64,000 nucleotides of DNA, taken from assembly GCF_001682865.1 (NCBI RefSeq), contig NZ_MAQX01000034.1, forward strand, positions 289,569-353,568, given 5' to 3'. A program made the translations under genes and the position numbers. The DNA comes from Bacillus sp. FJAT-26390 (GTDB lineage: Bacteria; Bacillota; Bacilli; Paenibacillales; Paenibacillaceae). Shown here one piece after another: positions 59,719-64,000 of this stretch; the first letter of the stretch is position 1; every line of letters begins with the position of its first letter. The notes beneath the pieces were generated by a model, which saw nothing but the letters and a program-made list of their open reading frames with translations, was not told the DNA's origin and did not search any database.

Positions 59719-60705
59719 ATGGACACAGGCACACATCTTGTTATGGGCATCGGACTCGCCGGACTCGCGGCCATCGATCCTGTAGTAGCAGCTAATCCAT
59801 CGATTCAAACAGCCGTGCTGCTCGGCACGGTTGTTGGATCGCAAGCGCCGGATTTGGATGGTCTTCTTCGCCTAAAAGGAAATGCCGTCTATATCCGCAA
59901 TCATCGCGGCATTTCTCATTCTTTGCCCGCAATCGCCATATGGACGTTGCTGATTACCGGCATTCTCCAATTGTTTTACCGCGGCAGCCTGCCTTGGCTT
60001 CATATTGGAGGATGGGTACTGCTCGCCGTCTGCGTGCATGTATTTACCGATTTGTTCAATACCTATGGCACTCAAGCGATGCGGCCTTTTACGGATAAAT
60101 GGATTTCATGGAACATCATCCATATTTTTGATCCCATCATTTTTACGGTGCATGTCATTGCTATTTTAATGTGGGCAGGCGGCTTAGCAAATCCCGCTTT
60201 TTTATTTCCGCTCATGTACTTGTTTCTAGCTGTGTATTTCGCATGGCGGACGCTCACAGCCAAAAGCACCGTTCAAAAAATGAAAACACTTGATGCCGAA
60301 TACCATGAGGGCGATGTCTACATCGCGATACCGACCATATCGCTTACGATATGGAACGTTGTCAAGCAAGTAAAAAATGGCGGCTTCGTCATCGGCAATT
60401 TACGCAACGGCACTTTGAAGTGGCTAGACCGGGTACAATGCTCAGACCATCCGGCCGTCGCGAAATCCAAAAATGATCCCGCCATACGATCCTTTCTGTA
60501 TTTTACAAGCTTCGCCTGTGCAGATGTTCGCGAGCATGAATGGGGCTATGAGGTCAGATGGTGCGACGTTCGGTATCGGCATCGCAAGCAATACCCATTT
60601 GTCGGCGTCCTGCTCATGAACAAAAGCTATGAAACGATCGGTTCCTATGTAGGCTGGCTAAGCGATGAGCGCTTAATGAAACGATTGCGTATGGATACTT
60701 ATTGA
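59719..60705 (+). CDS. yfhP: Membrane-bound metal-dependent hydrolase, YfhP-like
   Basis: A 328-residue protein: an N-terminal membrane domain of the YdjM/DUF457 family with the metal-ligand motifs THLVMGIGLAG, SQAPDLDGLLR and HRGISHSLPA, about four spans, and a C-terminal soluble part (from residue 195; DVYIAIPTISLTIWNVVKQV). Length and domain order match B. subtilis YfhP. ATG follows GGAGG, and a terminator follows. Substrate unknown. Confidence 0.85.
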   Translation: MDTGTHLVMGIGLAGLAAIDPVVAANPSIQTAVLLGTVVGSQAPDLDGLLRLKGNAVYIRNHRGISHSLPAIAIWTLLITGILQLFYRGSLPWLHIGGWVLLAVCVHVFTDLFNTYGTQAMRPFTDKWISWNIIHIFDPIIFTVHVIAILMWAGGLANPAFLFPLMYLFLAVYFAWRTLTAKSTVQKMKTLDAEYHEGDVYIAIPTISLTIWNVVKQVKNGGFVIGNLRNGTLKWLDRVQCSDHPAVAKSKNDPAIRSFLYFTSFACADVREHEWGYEVRWCDVRYRHRKQYPFVGVLLMNKSYETIGSYVGWLSDERLMKRLRMDTY

Positions 60706-60715
60706 CATTGACGTC

Positions 60716-60755
60716 GAAAGCCCTTTGATGCAAAATAAAGGGGCTTTCTTTTTTT
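60716..60755 (+). terminator. Terminator after the yfhP-like gene
   Basis: AAAGCCCTTT/AAAGGGGCTTT stem with a 10-nt loop, then a run of T. Confidence 0.8.
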
Positions 60756-60788
60756 GCCCTGCGATTAAATAGAGCTTACAATAGCAAA

Positions 60789-60814
60789 GAAGCCCAAGGC
60801 AAGCCTGGGGCTTC
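60789..60814 (-). terminator. Probable terminator of the SASP gene
   Basis: AAGCCCAAGGC pairs with GCCTGGGGCTT with one mismatch; the minus-strand tail is TTTGCT, a weak T-run. Located after the stop at 60839. Confidence 0.55.
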
Positions 60815-60838
60815 AATTCATCATTGTATTAGAAACGA

Positions 60839-61060
60839 TTAACGGGAACCGCCAGAAAGCTGTTGCTCAGCAATTTGGACTAGCTTTTTCGTAATGTAAC
60901 CGCCAAGGGAACCTGCATCACGTGTCGAAACATTACCGTAGTAGCCATCTTGAGGAATTTGCACGCCTAGTTCTTGCGCTGCCTCAAGTTTCATTTGTTG
61001 TAGTGCTTGGTTAGCTTGTGGAACAACAAGTTGATTGCTTCTGTTGTTTCTTCCTGCCAT
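60839..61060 (-). CDS. Alpha/beta-type small acid-soluble spore protein
   Basis: A 73-residue SASP with the family boxes: LVVPQANQALQQMKLEAAQE and the GPR protease site region ELGVQIPQDGYYG, then STRDAGSLGGYITKKLVQIAE. Such proteins coat and protect spore DNA. I take ATG 61060, with GAAAGGAG upstream; a longer frame of fifteen codons lacks support. Confidence 0.93.
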   Translation of the reverse strand: MAGRNNRSNQLVVPQANQALQQMKLEAAQELGVQIPQDGYYGNVSTRDAGSLGGYITKKLVQIAEQQLSGGSR

Positions 61061-61193
61061 AATGTATTTCTCCTTTCGTCCTCTGCACTTTGATGTGTGT
61101 TGCAAGCTTGCAAGCTTATTATGTGCACCCTTGGGGAAACTATTCTGAAAAATTTTAAATTAAATTGACGTTTTGTTAAGGAGAGAAAACATC

Positions 61194-61370
61194 GTGTCCA
61201 AACCGCTATCCTTGTTCTTTTCGGTACTTGCCATCTTATTTATGAGCGCGATGGCCGTTTCCATTAGCTATAATGGCTGGCTCGTATTATTATTTGGCTT
61301 ATTAAGCCTCTTTACCATCGGAGCCGGGTTTATCGTGAAGGCTCGCTTGCGGCGAAAAAAACAAGGCTGA
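61194..61370 (+). CDS. Small two-span membrane protein, DUF5325-like
   Basis: A 58-residue protein with two hydrophobic helices (LSLFFSVLAILFMSAMAVSI and LVLLFGLLSLFTIGAGFIVK) and a basic tail (RLRRKKQG). The pattern matches DUF5325/YlaF-type peptides of Bacillales. GTG 61194 follows AAGGAG; the TTG at 61173 precedes the site. Its stop lies inside the terminator stem. Confidence 0.65.
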   Translation: MSKPLSLFFSVLAILFMSAMAVSISYNGWLVLLFGLLSLFTIGAGFIVKARLRRKKQG

Positions 61371-61396
61371 CGCCAGCGTCAGCCTTCATTTTTTTA
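61363..61396 (+). terminator. Terminator overlapping the small membrane-protein stop
   Basis: AAGGCTGACG/CGTCAGCCTT perfect stem with a 4-nt loop and seven T. The TGA stop is in the left arm. Confidence 0.88.
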
Positions 61397-61403
61397 AGCT
61401 TTA

Positions 61404-62393
61404 TTAACTGCGGGGAGCAAGGAAGCCCATAAGCTCTTTCACATCTGCAAGCGTGCGATCTGCAATAACGGAAGCCCGCTCAGCGCCTTGCTTTAAGATT
61501 TGATGAATCTCGCCCGAGCTGCGAATCTCATTATATCTGGCTTGCAGCGGCTCGATAACCGAAACGACATGCTCCGCCAGCTCTTTTTTGAACGGACCAT
61601 AGCCTTGTCCCTCATAACGGGCTTCGATCTCTTCAATCGTCATATTCGCACAATGCGAGTAGATGCTCATCAGATTGCTGATCTCTGGCTTGCTCGCTGG
61701 ATCGAATTTCACCTCGCGGCCCGAATCGGTTGTCGCGCGGCTAATTTTTTTGCGGATAACGTCCGGCGGGTCAAGCAAAGCAATGAAGCTGCCGGCATTA
61801 GGATTGCTTTTGCTCATTTTTTTGCTAGCATCGTCCAGTGACATTACTCTTGCGCCTACTTTCGGAATATAAGGCTCAGGAAGCGTAAAGTACTTTCCGA
61901 ATCTTGTATTGAAGCGATGCGCCAAATCGCGCGTCAGCTCCAAATGCTGCTTCTGGTCATCTCCTACCGGTACCAGGTCAGCATTGTAAACTAAAATGTC
62001 GGCTGCCATCAGCGCCGGATATACGAATAAGCCAGCGCCTACCGAATCTTTGCCTTCAGATTTATCCTTGAACTGCGTCATTCTCTCCAGCTCGCCCATG
62101 TTGGTAAGCGTCGTCAGCAACCAGCCAAGCTCCGCATGCGCGCGCACATGCGATTGAACGAACACGTTCGCCTTAAGCGGATCGATTCCAGCAGCGATAA
62201 ATAAAGCGGCTACCGCTTCCGTTTGCTCCCTTAGCGCAGCGGGGTCCTGTGGCACCGATATGGCGTGTAAATCCACCACCATAAAAAAACATTCCTCCGT
62301 ATCCTGCAGCTTTACGAAGTTTTGCATCGCGCCGATATAATTTCCAAGCGTAAGCTGACCGCTTGGCTGAATGCCGGAAAGTACCTTTTTCAT
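61404..62393 (-). CDS. trpS: Tryptophanyl-tRNA synthetase
   Basis: A 329-residue class Ic synthetase that charges tRNA-Trp. The HIGH-type motif is GIQPSGQLTLGNYIGA, the KMSKS loop is DASKKMSKSN, and YNADLVPVGDDQKQHLELTR is the tryptophan pocket segment. ATG 62393 follows AAAGGGG at ten bases; seven further codons upstream would cover that site. Controlled by a T-box leader (62449-62725) and a separate promoter palindrome (62718-62742). Confidence 0.96.
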   Translation of the reverse strand: MKKVLSGIQPSGQLTLGNYIGAMQNFVKLQDTEECFFMVVDLHAISVPQDPAALREQTEAVAALFIAAGIDPLKANVFVQSHVRAHAELGWLLTTLTNMGELERMTQFKDKSEGKDSVGAGLFVYPALMAADILVYNADLVPVGDDQKQHLELTRDLAHRFNTRFGKYFTLPEPYIPKVGARVMSLDDASKKMSKSNPNAGSFIALLDPPDVIRKKISRATTDSGREVKFDPASKPEISNLMSIYSHCANMTIEEIEARYEGQGYGPFKKELAEHVVSVIEPLQARYNEIRSSGEIHQILKQGAERASVIADRTLADVKELMGFLAPRS

Positions 62394-62448
62394 GCGACTT
62401 CTACCCCTTTTCATTTTTGATTACCGAAAATTCGGCTTAAAAAAACGC

Positions 62449-62725
62449 AAAAAATCCCCCGCCGCAAGGGACGAGGGACCGTGGTGCCACCCTAATTCGT
62501 TTATGGTGCGCTCTTTTATAGAAACGAAGCGCAAATAGCCCATAAACCTTGTTGCTCCATAACGGGGAGCTTCCGTACAAACATCTTCGGCAGCGGCTGC
62601 TGCCAGTTTCCGTTCATCGGCTCCGGGGCCCATTCAGCACGACGCTTGCACCGGTTCGCAGCTACCACCGGCTCTCTGCACGCAATTCAATCGAGCTTAC
62701 TTATTCCCATCATTGCATTTACAAC
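62449..62725 (-). ncRNA. T-box riboswitch leader of trpS (Trp specifier)
   Basis: On the minus strand the leader shows the expected order: a stem I start (AATAAGTAAGC), AGAGAGCCGG and the distal loop GGTGGTAGCTGCGAACCGG, GAATGG with the TGG specifier codon (62630-62632), the T-box antiterminator core AGGGTGGCACCACGG (62479-62493), and a terminator (stem TCCCTCG/CGGGGGA, then TTTTTT, 62449-62478). Uncharged tRNA-Trp should pair with TGG and the T-box UGGN region to stabilise the antiterminator and allow transcription of trpS. Boundaries are approximate. Confidence 0.93.
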
Positions 62726-62754
62726 GATTATACCGTTGTAAACATGAATGTCAA
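62718..62754 (-). promoter_or_regulatory. Promoter of the trpS leader with palindrome over the -10
   Basis: Minus strand TTGACA (62749-62754), 16-bp spacer, TATAAT (62727-62732). The perfect inverted repeat TTTACAACG-N7-CGTTGTAAA (62718-62742) encloses the -10 element. A repressor site is inferred; none is known upstream of Bacillales trpS T-boxes to my knowledge. Confidence 0.7.
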
Positions 62755-62774
62755 GCGCACAAATAGTTGTCCTA

Positions 62775-62822
62775 TTGTAGGCAATTAATGCATAAGCTAT
62801 ACTAATCGTAATAATTACATAA
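62775..62822 (+). promoter_or_regulatory. Putative promoter and Zur box of the ycgR-like gene
   Basis: TTGTAG (62775-62780), 17-bp spacer, TATACT (62798-62803). Overlapping and just downstream, ATCGTAATAATTAC (62805-62818) matches 13 of the 13 fixed positions in the core of the Bacillus Zur consensus (ATCGTAAT-N-ATTACGAT); the outer right part (ACATA) diverges. Repression by zinc is inferred. Confidence 0.6.
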
Positions 62823-62839
62823 AAGAGAGGATCACTCTA

Positions 62840-63877
62840 ATGATGAAATTCATTTTGCGCTATGGCACGCCACTGCTTGGGGTTGGATGCCTGATCATGA
62901 TCGCGCTCATCATAACGAATCGAGAGCTGCCCTTGCATCTGTTTAGTGCCGCGAATATGCAGTCCTTCAAAATCTTATTCATAAGCATTATATTAGAAGC
63001 TTTTCCGTTTATCCTGCTCGGCGTGCTGTTCTCCGCTTTGCTTCAAGTATTCGTTACCGACGAGCATATCCGCAAATTCACGCCAAAAAATCCGATAGCC
63101 GGCGTATTATTCGGAGCCTTGCTTGGACTCTTGTTCCCGCTTTGCGAATGCGGCATGATTCCGGTCGTACGCCGCCTTATTCGCAAGGGGATGCCCGCTT
63201 ATATCGGAATCGTATACCTTCTTGCTGGCCCTATTGTGAATCCGATCGTATACGCGTCAACATTCACTGCATTTCGAACAACGCCCGCGATGGCATATTC
63301 AAGAATGGGACTAGCCTTTGCCGTATCGGTTGTTGTCGGCTTACTCCTTTATAAATTCATGAAAAGCAGTCCGCTCAAAGCAGCATCCGCAGCCTCGCCG
63401 TTCCAAATGATACAGCATGGGCATACCCATAGCCATCGCCACCATCACGAGCATACAGCCAAAGGATTTCGCGGCAGAGTCGCCTCGATTTTATCCCATG
63501 CCTCGGATGAGTTTTTTGAAATGGGAAAATATTTGATTTTCGGCGCCTTATTAACGGCTATCCTACAGACAGCGATCGACCGCAGCACGTTTAACGCTTT
63601 TGCAGATCAGCCCTTATACTCCTATTTATTTATGATGGCTTTTGCCTTTATCCTATCGATTTGCTCCACATCCGACGCCTTTATTGCATCCTCGTTTACC
63701 GGCATGTTTGACGCGGGGCCGCTGCTGGCCTTTCTTGTGTTCGGTCCAATGATCGACCTGAAAAACACGCTTATGCTGCTGACGACATTCCGAATTAAAT
63801 TTGTGCTTGTCCTCATTGCCTTAACGGCTGTATTGACCCTTATCGGAGCTTGGTTAACGGAGGTATTCCTTTTATGA
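62840..63877 (+). CDS. ycgR: UPF0718 permease, YcgR-like
   Basis: A 345-residue membrane protein with about eight spans: SIILEAFPFILLGVLFSALL, FGALLGLLFPLCECGMIPVV (the conserved CECG segment of UPF0718) and VYLLAGPIVNPIVY. A His-rich loop between spans (HGHTHSHRHHHEHTAKG, about residues 193-209) is likely to bind a metal. B. subtilis YcgR is shorter and lacks this loop, as I recall. The next gene is a ycgQ-like gene overlapping by ATGA. The Zur box upstream suggests a role in zinc economy. Confidence 0.82.
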   Translation: MMKFILRYGTPLLGVGCLIMIALIITNRELPLHLFSAANMQSFKILFISIILEAFPFILLGVLFSALLQVFVTDEHIRKFTPKNPIAGVLFGALLGLLFPLCECGMIPVVRRLIRKGMPAYIGIVYLLAGPIVNPIVYASTFTAFRTTPAMAYSRMGLAFAVSVVVGLLLYKFMKSSPLKAASAASPFQMIQHGHTHSHRHHHEHTAKGFRGRVASILSHASDEFFEMGKYLIFGALLTAILQTAIDRSTFNAFADQPLYSYLFMMAFAFILSICSTSDAFIASSFTGMFDAGPLLAFLVFGPMIDLKNTLMLLTTFRIKFVLVLIALTAVLTLIGAWLTEVFLL

Positions 63878-64000
63878 CACATCATCTTATACGCGCTGCC
63901 ATATTAACCGGTTTTGCCATGTTTATCGTCTATTTGGACCGCACTGGCGAAATGATCTTATACATCGCTCCAAGAATGGAGCTCTATGTGAAGCTGTCGG
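63874..64000 (+). CDS. ycgQ: TIGR03943-like (YcgQ-like) membrane protein, start only
   Basis: The first 42 codons before the window end: HHLIRAAILTGFAMFIVYLD then TGEMILYIAPRMELYVK. This start fits the TIGR03943/YcgQ family, usual partner of YcgR. ATG overlaps the stop of the permease gene (ATGA), with AACGGAGG upstream. The rest lies beyond 64000. Confidence 0.7.
   Translation, partial: MTHHLIRAAILTGFAMFIVYLDRTGEMILYIAPRMELYVKLS

Overview
The window looks like a chromosomal segment of an endospore-forming Firmicute of the Paenibacillus type. Supporting signs are a T-box tryptophanyl-tRNA synthetase leader, an alpha/beta SASP, a cwlJ-gerQ pair, a YjcZ-like peptide, a futalosine-pathway menaquinone gene (mqnE), cytochrome-oxidase assembly genes (ctaA, ctaB, SCO), a yutJ-yuzB-yutI cluster as in Bacillus, and many two-component systems. 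Ribosome-binding sites are strong purine-rich GGAGG types. No rRNA, tRNA, CRISPR, transposase or prophage genes were seen.

Region by region. 0-7.9 kb: a double-MerR regulator, a small phosphatase, AraC regulator, GH3 glycosidase, small hypothetical genes, two gene remnants and a gene interrupted by an in-frame TAG. 8.15-10.98 kb: a gene-free array of a 289-bp unit repeated 9.8 times, the most unusual object in the window. 11-19.8 kb: redox enzymes, a LysR regulator divergent from an ABC importer operon that ends in a PPP-type phosphatase, then two probable surface proteins. 19.8-26.8 kb: a complete Bce-type peptide-resistance module (permease, ATPase, intramembrane-sensing kinase, regulator) and an NreABC-like GAF/regulator/kinase operon preceded by a perfect palindrome. 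27-36 kb: Fe-S proteins, menaquinone and heme A genes, thioredoxin. 36-46.7 kb: envelope lipoproteins, a VanRS-like two-component system, a MurJ/SpoVB flippase, and assorted metabolic proteins. 46.9-50.5 kb: a manganese/zinc ABC importer with a promoter and operator-like repeats. 50.7-54.4 kb: an envelope operon made of a small membrane protein, a membrane transglutaminase-like protein and a class B PBP. 54.6-64 kb: MFS transporter, spore and germination genes, oxidase assembly genes, trpS with its T-box, and the start of a ycgR-ycgQ-like pair under a likely Zur box.

The 289-bp array is non-coding. The period is exact for all ten copies, and each unit holds four related quasi-palindromes of about 28 nt arranged as two mirrored pairs, so that each unit could fold as two nested stems. 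Sequence variants are shared between non-adjacent copies (3 and 9), pointing to block duplication or conversion. Its function is unknown. Where an upstream start was possible I chose the start codon with a well-placed ribosome-binding site, and the text says so. All family assignments come from reading the translated sequences; no database search was run.
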